Part shown: one piece after another, positions 54,009-63,109 of the stretch
How the letters are laid out: each line of letters opens with the position of its first letter
Position numbering within the stretch: position 1 is the stretch's first letter
Assembly (NCBI GenBank): GCA_947493885.1
Contig: CANLTE010000002.1
Coordinates: forward strand, 310,001-374,000
From: an uncultured Maribacter sp.
GTDB taxonomy: Bacteria; Bacteroidota; Bacteroidia; Flavobacteriales; Flavobacteriaceae
Direction of reading: 5' to 3'
DNA length: 64,000 nt
The notes under the pieces: generated by a model
What the model was told of the DNA's origin: nothing
Seen by the model: only the letters and a program-made list of their open reading frames with translations
Databases searched by the model: none
Program-made: the position numbers and the translations under genes

Positions 54009-54325
54009 AATAGTTGATTTTGGTTATTAAGTGTATAAGTTACTAAAATTTTCTTATTTGTTTATTTGTAATGTGTTTATTAGCAGCAGTTTGTGTTTTG
54101 GGGTGCTCTTTTGGTCGTTACAAAAGCTTTTAAAACATTAATGCTTCAACTATGAGAAAATTATATGTTAAAAATTGTAAAATTGGGTGGGGTTTTTTGA
54201 TTTTGAAATCAAAAAGTAATACTTTCGGCGACGTTTAAGTCCTCAAGCTAAAACCGCCCTGTATTAAACTACAGGTTACTATTATTGTTCCCCCAAGACA
54301 AAATATTAACCTATATTATCTTAAC
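54009..54325. other. Intergenic region without recognised gene
   Basis: A 317-base AT-rich gap between DoxX (minus) and a small membrane protein gene (plus), so it should hold both promoters. I found no TAnnTTTG match on either strand. A six-base inverted repeat (CCTGTA 54258-54263, TACAGG 54270-54275) lies near the right end. Two ATG-started frames of 20 and 28 codons (54071, 54151) exist but have no support as genes. Confidence 0.5.
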
Positions 54326-54688
54326 ATGCTTAAGTGCGCAGAATATTATATTGAAAATTGTAAAATAGAAGTTTTTAAAAACCCCCTAGGAAGCGAAAAA
54401 ATATTTTTAAACGGTCGAAAGGTTTCTGAAAAAAAAAATAAGGGTGGAGTTACTCATAAGTTTAGTATCGGAGATATTCAATATAAAATTGAACATCACG
54501 AAAAACTTAGGTTTTTTAGACCTTATCATTCTAGAATAAAGAAAAACGATCAGCCGATATCATTAGTAAATTTTTTATCTAATGATTCTAAATTCATTTT
54601 ATTTTTTGTTGTAATTATTGGGTTGGGTATTGGTTTCGTAATAGGTAGGTTACTTTACGAACTAATGTGGCCAGTCGTTAGTATATAA
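54326..54688 (+). CDS. Small protein with C-terminal membrane anchor, unknown
   Basis: The 120-residue protein is not one I recognise. The first 85 residues are polar and beta-rich (CKIEVFKNPLGSEKIFLNGR, THKFSIGDIQYKIEHH), then one hydrophobic helix (FILFFVVIIGLGIGFVIGRLLY, about 89-110) and a short tail. It has no signal peptide, so it looks like a tail-anchored membrane protein. Codon use and AT content look like the neighbours. It is flanked by an empty 317-base gap upstream, and its stop codon touches that of the A2M gene with no base between. Confidence 0.6.
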   Translation: MLKCAEYYIENCKIEVFKNPLGSEKIFLNGRKVSEKKNKGGVTHKFSIGDIQYKIEHHEKLRFFRPYHSRIKKNDQPISLVNFLSNDSKFILFFVVIIGLGIGFVIGRLLYELMWPVVSI

Positions 54689-57600
54689 TTAATCTTTATT
54701 TTTTATGCTAACCGTTATACCTTTGCTATGACTGCTGAATTCAGGAGCATACATGCTCTGTATTGTGGTAATGCCGTTGCTAAAGTCTCCAGCATTATTC
54801 ACTCTTAAATCATATTCAAAAACAAATATTCCTTTAGGTAGGTAATCAAAAAAGAAGTTAGTACTGGCATCTTTTGTACTTTCATAGTAACCTAAACCAT
54901 CTTGCCACTTATATTTAGAAAGTACACTAGTAGGTTCAAATCCAGCAGCCCGCATATCTTTCATATGAACAAATTCCATAGGCCTATCTGCTTTTAGTTC
55001 AATTCTTATTCTAACCAAATCACCAACTTTTACGGTAGTTTCTCCTGAAATTTCGGAAAGTATTTCACCAGTAGCTGTATTCTTTTTAAGAAACAACTTT
55101 TTGGTCAATTGTAAAGGTGTTTCTGCGGAGGTGATTTTATCTAAATCTTCAAAATACTGCCAGTATAAGGTACCCCGGGCAATACCTTTACCTTTTTTGG
55201 TTAAGGTAACTTCAGCCATTTCGGGCTTTATTTCAGTTTTCTTCCAAGAAGTTTTATAGTATCCTGTTCCAGCTTCAATTTTCACATCTTCAAGCATAGA
55301 ACTGTCAATTGTTTTTCCTCCTATTTGCACATCTACAGCATCAGAAACCGATAGCCAATCACTGCCCTTCAGGAGTAAGGCATATATAGCATTTGTTGTT
55401 GCCTTAGTTGTTTTCCACTGATTAGTTTGTTTATTTTTTAGCAGCCATATTTTAAGGTTGTCAACGGTTTTAGGGTCATTTTCAATTTCTGAAAAGGCTT
55501 CAATTAAAAGAGATTGTGTTTCAATAGGAGCTTGGTACCAATGCCAAGAATTTTCGTTTTCTTTCCAGTACATCCCCAATTCCTGGCTCGTAATACTGTT
55601 TTCTTTTAAAGCTCTTAAAACATTAAGCGCCGTTTTTGTATTGCCATTCCTAAAAAGCGTTAAGGCAATTAAACCTTTGGAATATAAATTACGAGATGTC
55701 CAATACTTTTGAGCTTGCCCCAGATAATATGCTGAAATTTTTTCAACTTTTTTGCTTACTGGAATATCTACAAAAAAACTACGCATGTATAAATAATGTA
55801 GTTGAGTATAACTTAAATGATCTTTATTAATGTTTGATGTGTTTTTTTTCATGCGGTTGTATTCAGACACAAATTGTTCGTCTAAATATGCAATTGCCTT
55901 TTTCAACATATTACTGTTTTTATAATCAAGGACAGGAGAAGCCTCAGGATTGAGCGAAGCGGAAATACTGTTTAAACGCCCAAAACCAATGGCTATATGC
56001 TGAGTTATAAATCTGTTTTCGCGTCCACCTTTAAACCAACTCCATGCACCTGAGGAAAGCTGATTTTTTTCGAGTTTATGAATTGCACGCATTTGCTCAT
56101 TCTTCATTTTATTAAGATTAAACAATAACGCTATACGCTTCTTTTGTTCGGTTTCAGATTGGGCATCTCTGAGCCAAGGTGTTTCTTGGATTAAGATTGA
56201 TTTTAGCTCTTGGTTTTTTTCTAGGTTACTTATTAATGCATCTGCATTAGCCCATTGATCAAATACATTTTGAATTCTAGGGTTAGAATTCGCAATATAA
56301 CTGGCAAGTGTGTTTGCATAATATTTAGAGAAAATTTGTTCATTACAGTCATAAGGATATTCCATTAAATAAGGGAGTGCTTGTATTGCATACCAAGCGG
56401 GATTACTCGTGATTTCTAAGCTTAATTTATGATGTGTAAGTGTTGTTGATTTATTATTTTTTAGTTTGTCTAAACGAAACGTTTTGGTTTGATTACTGCG
56501 AACCCACATAGGTAAAGTTTCGGTAACCAACATTCGGTTTGTGAGCACGGGTAGTACATTTTGTTCTCCATCGCTGTAATCTCCTGCTTTGGCGATAATA
56601 GCATATTGAACGGCTTGCAAATTTTCAGGTATTTTTAATCTCCAAGATACTTGTGTATTGCCTACAGAATCTACTATGAAGGTTTGGTTTATTTCAGAAG
56701 TAATTATTGAAGATGTAACATCTTTATTACTTAAAACATCAGTTAGTTTTAGAGTCGCTTTTCCACTTAAAACGTTATTGGTAAGGTTTGCAATTTTTGT
56801 GCTAATGGTTATTGCATCACCCTCTCTCAGAAATCGAGGTACATTTGGTGTTACCATAAGTTTCTTTTGGGTAATACTTTCCAATGTTGTTGTTGCGCTT
56901 TCTAAGTTTTTAGTATGAGCTAATAATTGCAATTTCCATTTAGTTAAAGCTTCTGGAGTTGAAAAACTAAAGGATACATTACCTTCTTTATCGGTTTGTA
57001 AATGTGGAAAGAAAAAAGCGGTTTCTTGAAGGTTTTTACGAATATGCACTTCTTTAGAAGGTTTTTTTTCTTTGGTTTCAATAGAATCCTCTTTAATTTC
57101 TAAAGGTGTTGCTTTGGCTTTATCTACTATTGAAATTCCAGCAGCATTACCTACAATATCTGCCTCCATTTCCATGGCTTCTTCAGGAACTGATGTTACT
57201 GCTGCTGTTCGCATTACCTTTTTACTATACAATCCTCTATGTCTATTTTGTCCAAAGTATAACCCAAACCAGTTGAATGAGTCAAAAGATTGATTTTCAT
57301 AGTACAATCTATTACTGAATTGAGTGTGCATCCTAAAGGACTCTATTCCAAAGCTGTTATGAGCATCTGTTGAAATTGTTCCATAAAAATAAGGTTGCGA
57401 AATTGGTTGAAAACCCCAATGATGCGATGTAAACTGGTCTAGAGAAGCATCGTACATACTTGCTAAAATCTCAGCAGTAACTTTATCGCCTTGTGGTCCT
57501 TTTATTTTAAACGCCCATGTTTCATCTGTACCTGGGTGCATTTTATTTCTGAAAGTAGATGTCTCAATTTGTAGTTGGGTGCTGGGAAAAGGAATATTTA

Positions 57601-60600
57601 ATCTTTCTTTGCCAGACGCATATGAGTTGTACGCGGCATAGCTGTAGCTAAGAGCAATTCCGCCTAAATCAGTTTCCGTAATCGGAATGTTAATAGATTG
57701 GCAGTTTTCATTTAAATGTAATATATGAGACTCTACTTTTTGATTGTTTTTTTCTATAAAAAGGGTTACTGTAAGGTTTTTAGAGTTACTAAAAAAAGTT
57801 ACTTCTGCGTTATCTCCAACATTATATGTGTCTTTGTCTAATTGAATATGAAACAATTGGTTGTCTGCAAGCTTTTTATCCTTATCACTTTGCACGGTAA
57901 ATTGTACAATATCTTTAACCTCGTTTCCAAACTTGTCTTTCGTTTTAAGTTCGGCTTTATAAATTCCGGATTCCCATTTTTTAATGTTTTTTAATTCAAT
58001 TTGTGTTGTTTCTTCAGTATTAAAAGCAGACTCTTGTACAAGTTTTCCTTTTTTCCAATTCTTGGGTAAATGCTCATCTTCGTACGCATCGTTTGGAAAT
58101 AATTTTTTAAACTCTTGTTTACTCCACCCTTTATAATCGGGAGCGGCCCAGGGACGTTGTCTTAATACGCTTTCTGGAGCTTGTAACTTGTATATTTTTA
58201 GGTTTCCTTTTGCAGGTATTGGTTGACTGTTTAAGTTAACCGTGGTAACCGTAATATACTGTTCCTTTTCACGCCGGTTAATAGGGTTTTTAATGTAAAT
58301 GTTAGCATTCATTGCATGGTAACCAACGTAAACAGTTGCAGTTGTTTCATGCGTTTCTCCGTTAATATCAGTTACCGCGGCAGTAATGATATATTGAAAT
58401 GTGGGTAAATTATTTTTGTCAGATGTGTTATCTGGAATTGCCTTAAAATTTATACTGTAATTACCTGCGTCGTCTGTTTTGGTTTCTCCGTTAGTAATTA
58501 CCTGAGTTGTAGTAGGTGGGTAGTAATGGCTCCAATAGAACCATCGCGGGTATTGTGTATTTCTTTGTACGGTATAAGTTACTTTAGCATCAGTAATATT
58601 GCTTCCCGCATAAGCCTTTGCTATTCCCGTAACAGTGACGCTATCGTTAACTTTATAGCTTTCAGTTATAGGGTTAAATGAGGTCTCAAATTTTGGTCTT
58701 TTATACTCTTCAACGTTAATATAGTCTCCGTAATGGTTTGTTATTTTTTCAGACCTAATTCTCATAGAATATAACCCAGTGAGCCCGTTATTGGGAATTA
58801 TAAATTCTCCTGAAAAAGAACCATAGTCATTGGAGATAAATTGTGCTTCCTTAGCCACCTGCCGGTTGGCATCATACAAGGTAACTGTTACTTTTTCTTT
58901 TTCCAGAACCCTAGAGCGGTTATCATTTTTCTCTAGTAAAATTCCTTTAAAATGTAATGGTTGTCCAGGTCTGTAGATACTTCTGTCAGTGAATAAAAAA
59001 GCTTGGTAATCTATTTTACTGTCTTCGTTGTTTTGATGATGTTGATATATATATAAATTGTTAAAATGTGCCAGTTCTTTATTTTTATGAACTTCAATAT
59101 CTACGTCTTGCCACCTTGTTTTTGGTAAAGGTATTTTTACGATTCCTTTTTCATTGGTAGTATAGGTAGATGAGACAAATGGAGTATTATAATCTTTTTT
59201 GTAACGAATTTTTACCTTAGCATTCGTTATAGGATTACCATTATTTCTATGTATTATTTGAAAGTTTTGATGCGTTTGCGTTCTGGTTTTTACCAATGCA
59301 AAATTAGTAACCTGGATTATTGCAAAACCGTATGAACTTTTTTGGTTTTCGTTAGGGCTTGCTAAAATTATATAAGAGCCATTTGCAAGTTTTGGCAGTA
59401 GTATTTCGGTCTTATGCTGTTGAAAATCGTCCTCATTTGTTACTGATGTGGACCAACTTTTAACCGAAGTAAGTTTTTTAATGAAATTAAGAATTTTAGT
59501 CTGATCGTATAAGTGATTTAATTTATTAAGCTCTTTTTGAGATACAGAATATGCTACAAGATTAAGTTTGTTTATATTTTTATATTCTACAAGTAATCGG
59601 GAAGGTTTATTTATGGGGATATTTTTTTCAGCAGAAATATTTAAGTATTTGGTTTTAATATCTTCTGCTAAAACGTTACATTTTTTGGCTCCAATACTTT
59701 TTGGAAAAAGAGAATTGACTTTTTTACATATTTCTAAAGCTTCTTTGATTTTATTTCTGTGTTCCGTGTTTTTTTTAGGAGAGTAGGTATTTCCAAGTTG
59801 TTGATAAAACAGTCCAATTTCATAACAATATAATGCCGATAGTTCATTTCCTTTAAGTTTGTTTTCAGCATTTTGTAGCGCATCTAAATAATGTTCTTTT
59901 TTGGTATTGAAAATAGCATTTTGATAAACATACTTTAAACGTTCAATATCTATTTCAACTAATGCCGACTTATCACTATCATTTATATGAAACTTTGTAA
60001 GCTCTTGATAGGTTAAAAGAGCTCTTACTTGTAATGAAGTTTTATCTTTTGTAGAAATGTTTACTTTGGAAAAAGTATTTGCATCGGCTAGTAAATCAGT
60101 ATTTTTAATTTCAAACTTGTCTGCAGGTCTAGTGATGCCATTTATCGAGTTTTTGTAATATGATAATGCAGTATGTGATAATAAATCAAAAAGCGTAGGT
60201 CGGTATAATATGGAATTCTTTTGTTGATGTAAAATAGAATTATAATCGGAAACCTTTATCTTTTTAAGTTTTGAACTATTTGTGAGCGAGTTTTCAAAAT
60301 GAAGATTTATCTCATGAAATAACGTGGTTAAATCCCAAGTTCTAAAATCAACACTATCTACTTTTTTTTCGGTTTTTGTTCTATTTAAAAATTGATATTG
60401 GTTTTGATTGAAATACTGGTAATACATTGAAGCTAAATAACTTTCTAAAATGTTTTTAGTCGGAAATTCGGCTTTTTTTATTTCGGTTTTAAAATTGTTT
60501 ACGATATGTAATTGAGCGTCTTCTTCTAATATTAGAGTGTATTTTGAGGAATATATGAGTGCTTTAATTAACTGCGGATTGTTTTTTTCTTTTTTTGCCT

Positions 60601-60763
60601 TATTAAAAATACCCGACACGGCTTCAAAAGCTGATTTTGTTAAGGACTGACTCTCTAGTTGCTCAACATTTTTCCACGACGAATCGTATGAATCGTTAGG
60701 TTTTTGAGAGTGTATCGTTTGAGCAAAAAGTACTATCATGAATATGGTGACAAATTTTTTCAT
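54689..60763 (-). CDS. Alpha-2-macroglobulin family protein, very large
   Basis: Start at ATG 60763 (MKKFVTIFMIVLFAQTIHSQ, a signal peptide); longer starts at 60781 and 60853 are possible but would bury it. The 2,024-residue protein has a long N-terminal helical/TPR-like part (about 30-390), then MG domains (RSIYRPGQPLHFKGI at about 655) and the C-terminal A2M and thioester regions. Cys1473 in YDCNEQIF matches the thioester C-x-E-Q motif, so it may trap proteases covalently. No pbpC (PBP1C) partner is adjacent. It ends tail to tail with the small membrane protein gene. T9SS genes lie upstream. Confidence 0.9.
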   Translation of the reverse strand: MKKFVTIFMIVLFAQTIHSQKPNDSYDSSWKNVEQLESQSLTKSAFEAVSGIFNKAKKEKNNPQLIKALIYSSKYTLILEEDAQLHIVNNFKTEIKKAEFPTKNILESYLASMYYQYFNQNQYQFLNRTKTEKKVDSVDFRTWDLTTLFHEINLHFENSLTNSSKLKKIKVSDYNSILHQQKNSILYRPTLFDLLSHTALSYYKNSINGITRPADKFEIKNTDLLADANTFSKVNISTKDKTSLQVRALLTYQELTKFHINDSDKSALVEIDIERLKYVYQNAIFNTKKEHYLDALQNAENKLKGNELSALYCYEIGLFYQQLGNTYSPKKNTEHRNKIKEALEICKKVNSLFPKSIGAKKCNVLAEDIKTKYLNISAEKNIPINKPSRLLVEYKNINKLNLVAYSVSQKELNKLNHLYDQTKILNFIKKLTSVKSWSTSVTNEDDFQQHKTEILLPKLANGSYIILASPNENQKSSYGFAIIQVTNFALVKTRTQTHQNFQIIHRNNGNPITNAKVKIRYKKDYNTPFVSSTYTTNEKGIVKIPLPKTRWQDVDIEVHKNKELAHFNNLYIYQHHQNNEDSKIDYQAFLFTDRSIYRPGQPLHFKGILLEKNDNRSRVLEKEKVTVTLYDANRQVAKEAQFISNDYGSFSGEFIIPNNGLTGLYSMRIRSEKITNHYGDYINVEEYKRPKFETSFNPITESYKVNDSVTVTGIAKAYAGSNITDAKVTYTVQRNTQYPRWFYWSHYYPPTTTQVITNGETKTDDAGNYSINFKAIPDNTSDKNNLPTFQYIITAAVTDINGETHETTATVYVGYHAMNANIYIKNPINRREKEQYITVTTVNLNSQPIPAKGNLKIYKLQAPESVLRQRPWAAPDYKGWSKQEFKKLFPNDAYEDEHLPKNWKKGKLVQESAFNTEETTQIELKNIKKWESGIYKAELKTKDKFGNEVKDIVQFTVQSDKDKKLADNQLFHIQLDKDTYNVGDNAEVTFFSNSKNLTVTLFIEKNNQKVESHILHLNENCQSINIPITETDLGGIALSYSYAAYNSYASGKERLNIPFPSTQLQIETSTFRNKMHPGTDETWAFKIKGPQGDKVTAEILASMYDASLDQFTSHHWGFQPISQPYFYGTISTDAHNSFGIESFRMHTQFSNRLYYENQSFDSFNWFGLYFGQNRHRGLYSKKVMRTAAVTSVPEEAMEMEADIVGNAAGISIVDKAKATPLEIKEDSIETKEKKPSKEVHIRKNLQETAFFFPHLQTDKEGNVSFSFSTPEALTKWKLQLLAHTKNLESATTTLESITQKKLMVTPNVPRFLREGDAITISTKIANLTNNVLSGKATLKLTDVLSNKDVTSSIITSEINQTFIVDSVGNTQVSWRLKIPENLQAVQYAIIAKAGDYSDGEQNVLPVLTNRMLVTETLPMWVRSNQTKTFRLDKLKNNKSTTLTHHKLSLEITSNPAWYAIQALPYLMEYPYDCNEQIFSKYYANTLASYIANSNPRIQNVFDQWANADALISNLEKNQELKSILIQETPWLRDAQSETEQKKRIALLFNLNKMKNEQMRAIHKLEKNQLSSGAWSWFKGGRENRFITQHIAIGFGRLNSISASLNPEASPVLDYKNSNMLKKAIAYLDEQFVSEYNRMKKNTSNINKDHLSYTQLHYLYMRSFFVDIPVSKKVEKISAYYLGQAQKYWTSRNLYSKGLIALTLFRNGNTKTALNVLRALKENSITSQELGMYWKENENSWHWYQAPIETQSLLIEAFSEIENDPKTVDNLKIWLLKNKQTNQWKTTKATTNAIYALLLKGSDWLSVSDAVDVQIGGKTIDSSMLEDVKIEAGTGYYKTSWKKTEIKPEMAEVTLTKKGKGIARGTLYWQYFEDLDKITSAETPLQLTKKLFLKKNTATGEILSEISGETTVKVGDLVRIRIELKADRPMEFVHMKDMRAAGFEPTSVLSKYKWQDGLGYYESTKDASTNFFFDYLPKGIFVFEYDLRVNNAGDFSNGITTIQSMYAPEFSSHSKGITVSIKNKD

Positions 60764-60875
60764 CGGGATGAAGTTTTTCATTATTATAAAACTACGCAAC
60801 AAATATGCCACCAGAAGAATAATATTACAATTAATAATGAGTAAAGTGGTCATGTTAATTCGTAAACACTACAAA

Positions 60876-60906
60876 AAAAGCTCCTAACGAATCATTAGGA
60901 GCTTTT
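60876..60906 (-). terminator. Terminator of the right-hand PorP-OmpA pair
   Basis: AAAAGCTCCTAA (60876-60887) and TTAGGAGCTTTT (60895-60906) form a 12-base stem with a seven-base loop. On the minus strand a T-run follows. It separates the OmpA gene (stop at 60936) from the A2M gene downstream. Confidence 0.88.
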
Positions 60907-60935
60907 GATTAATGGTTATTGATTGTGTTTAAAGT

Positions 60936-63098
60936 TTAATCCCATTTGATAATTGTAAATTCACATCTACGATTAAGTTCATGTTGTTGTTCGGTACAAG
61001 AATCTTCTGTTTCGCATTTAACTAAAGGTTTTGATTCTCCGTACCCCTTGGCTGTAATACGTTTTTCAGAAATACCTTGCGAAACCAGATATTCTAGAAC
61101 CGAATTTGACCTTTTTTGGGATAAATCACGGTTGTAACGATTATTACCTCTGATATCAGTATGTGTTCCTATTTCCAAATGTATGCCTGGGTTGTTTTTT
61201 AATAGCGTAACAATTTCATCTAATTTTTCTTTAGACTCTAACCTTATGTACCATAAACCATAGTCAAAGCGAACTTTTGATTCAGATTTAATTATAATGG
61301 TGTTATTTGTTTTTTCGATTAAAGGTTCCTTTTTAATTACACTTTCAATGCGTTTAACACGTTCTTGCTCTTTTAGTTGATTTTCCTTTTTAGCTTTAAC
61401 ATGTTTTTCTTCTTGTTCTTTTTTAGCTTTTTCTTCAAGACGTTTTTCTTCAGCAATTCTTTCTTCCTTCGCTAATTGTGCTTTTCGTTGTTTTTCTGCC
61501 TCAATCTGTTTTTGTTCTGCTGCTTTTTTCTTTTCAATTTCAGCAATAGAAATTAAGCTTATGGAGCCATCTTTTGTGCTGTTTCTTGCTTTATCCGTTG
61601 AAACATTTTTAGAATTGTCTTCATATCCTTTTTTTCTGGCTTTAATAGTATATTGGCTTTCACAGCTAACATTAACTTTAAATGTCGCATCTGCTGTTGT
61701 AGTTTCAGAAACTATTAGTTTAGCATTGGTATCATATACATCTACAATAGAAAATGGTATAGGTAAATTTGTTGTTTTATCAGTGATTGTTCCTGCTATA
61801 AATTGACCACAGTCTTCAATGATTAGCGGTTTGGTTATTTGGAGTTTATAAATATCGTCGCTACCCATTCCGCCAGGTCGGTTTGATGCAAAAAAGCCAT
61901 TCTGATCAGAATCTAGGTTAAATGCAAAATCATCATATCCTCCATTTAAGGGTTTTCCTGCATTATTTGGTTTTTGAAATATGTTGTTTTTGGATTCGGA
62001 AACAAAAATGTCTAGTAAGCCAAAGCCAGCATGCCCATTTGAAGAAAAGTATAGATTGTTGTTTTCATCAATAAAAGGGAACTGTTCTTTTTTAGTAGTG
62101 TTAATAGTTTCACCTAAGTTTTTAGGAACGCCAAAATTTCCATTGGCATCAATAGATACTTCGTATATGTCAAAAGAACCAAAACCACCTGGCCTATCTG
62201 ATGCAAAATACATTTTAGTGTTGCTGGCGTTTAAAGTAGGATGTTCATTAGAAAAATCGTCACCGTTAAAGTGTAATTCCGTAATGTTTTTCCATTGATT
62301 TTCAATCCATTCTGCTTTATATATTTTTAGGTTAGAAATTTTATTTTCATCTGTTTTTTTCTTCCCTTTGGTAAAATTATTACGGGTAAAATAAATGGTT
62401 TTTCGGTCATTGGATATCGCAAAAGTAGCTTCATGCATTTTAGTGTTAATGTTTTTGGAAAATGCGATACTTACACTATCTCCTAAAGCTAATTTGTCAA
62501 CCGAATGTGAATATATGTCTAAATAATTTTCACTATTCCATCTATAAACTTTACTTAAAATTGGTTTTGCATTTTTTTTGGAAGCAGCATATATAACGGT
62601 ACTGTCTACTTTTGCCGCTCCAAATTCAGAATATTTGGTATTTAAAGGTAAATTTTCAATTTTAAAACGATTACCAATAGCATCTACATTCTCTAAATGT
62701 TTAAGTTCTGTTCTTAATTTTTCAACTTTAGTGGTCTCCTTTTTTGAAGCATAATAGTCCATTAGTATTTGTGTGGCCTCTTCGTATTCACCAATTGCTT
62801 TAAGAGTTTGACTGTATTTAAAAAAGTAACTTTCGTCTATGTTTTCACTGTACACAGAGGTCAGGTATGAAAACCATTTTGCAGCTTTTGAGAGTTGATA
62901 AGTGTTATAATAACAATCTGCCAGATTTTTTATCACTACTGCACTTTTGTTAGATTTTGCAATTTCTTCGTAAAGTGGAATTGCATCGCCATAAAACGCT
63001 CTGTTAAAATAATTGTGTGCTCGTTGTATATCTTGTTGAGCGATTGCTGAAATTTGTAGTAACCCTACAAAACATATAAATAAAAATGTTTTTTTCAT
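60936..63098 (-). CDS. PorE-like OmpA-family protein with charged coiled-coil linker
   Basis: The 720-residue protein has a signal peptide (KKTFLFICFVGLLQISAIAQ), TPR-like repeats (about 25-130), PD40-type propeller blades (TIYFTRNNFTKGKKK, KMYFASDRPGGFGSFDIYEV, NNLYFSSNGHAGFGLLDIFV), a carboxypeptidase-regulatory-like domain (TITDKTTNLPIPFSIVDVYD, about 440-520), a charged linker of about 80 residues rich in Lys, Glu and Arg (about 520-600), and a C-terminal OmpA domain (IGTHTDIRGNNRYNRDLSQK). It is the paralogue of the protein at 863-2788, which has no such linker. It follows porP by 11 bases, in one operon. Confidence 0.93.
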   Translation of the reverse strand: MKKTFLFICFVGLLQISAIAQQDIQRAHNYFNRAFYGDAIPLYEEIAKSNKSAVVIKNLADCYYNTYQLSKAAKWFSYLTSVYSENIDESYFFKYSQTLKAIGEYEEATQILMDYYASKKETTKVEKLRTELKHLENVDAIGNRFKIENLPLNTKYSEFGAAKVDSTVIYAASKKNAKPILSKVYRWNSENYLDIYSHSVDKLALGDSVSIAFSKNINTKMHEATFAISNDRKTIYFTRNNFTKGKKKTDENKISNLKIYKAEWIENQWKNITELHFNGDDFSNEHPTLNASNTKMYFASDRPGGFGSFDIYEVSIDANGNFGVPKNLGETINTTKKEQFPFIDENNNLYFSSNGHAGFGLLDIFVSESKNNIFQKPNNAGKPLNGGYDDFAFNLDSDQNGFFASNRPGGMGSDDIYKLQITKPLIIEDCGQFIAGTITDKTTNLPIPFSIVDVYDTNAKLIVSETTTADATFKVNVSCESQYTIKARKKGYEDNSKNVSTDKARNSTKDGSISLISIAEIEKKKAAEQKQIEAEKQRKAQLAKEERIAEEKRLEEKAKKEQEEKHVKAKKENQLKEQERVKRIESVIKKEPLIEKTNNTIIIKSESKVRFDYGLWYIRLESKEKLDEIVTLLKNNPGIHLEIGTHTDIRGNNRYNRDLSQKRSNSVLEYLVSQGISEKRITAKGYGESKPLVKCETEDSCTEQQHELNRRCEFTIIKWD

Positions 63099-63109
63099 AA
63101 CGTATAATT

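Noticed and set aside
54071-54133. A 20-codon frame resembling a lipoprotein signal (VCVLGCSFG)
   Set aside because: Too short, no promoter or conserved context, and it ends soon after the cysteine; likely chance in AT-rich DNA.
54258-54275. CCTGTA/TACAGG inverted repeat as terminator or operator
   Set aside because: Only six base pairs, no T-run and no nearby promoter box.
61321-61560. Possible frameshift or insertion in the right OmpA gene because of low-complexity Lys/Glu codons
   Set aside because: The frame is continuous and both flanking domains are intact; it is a normal charged coiled-coil linker.
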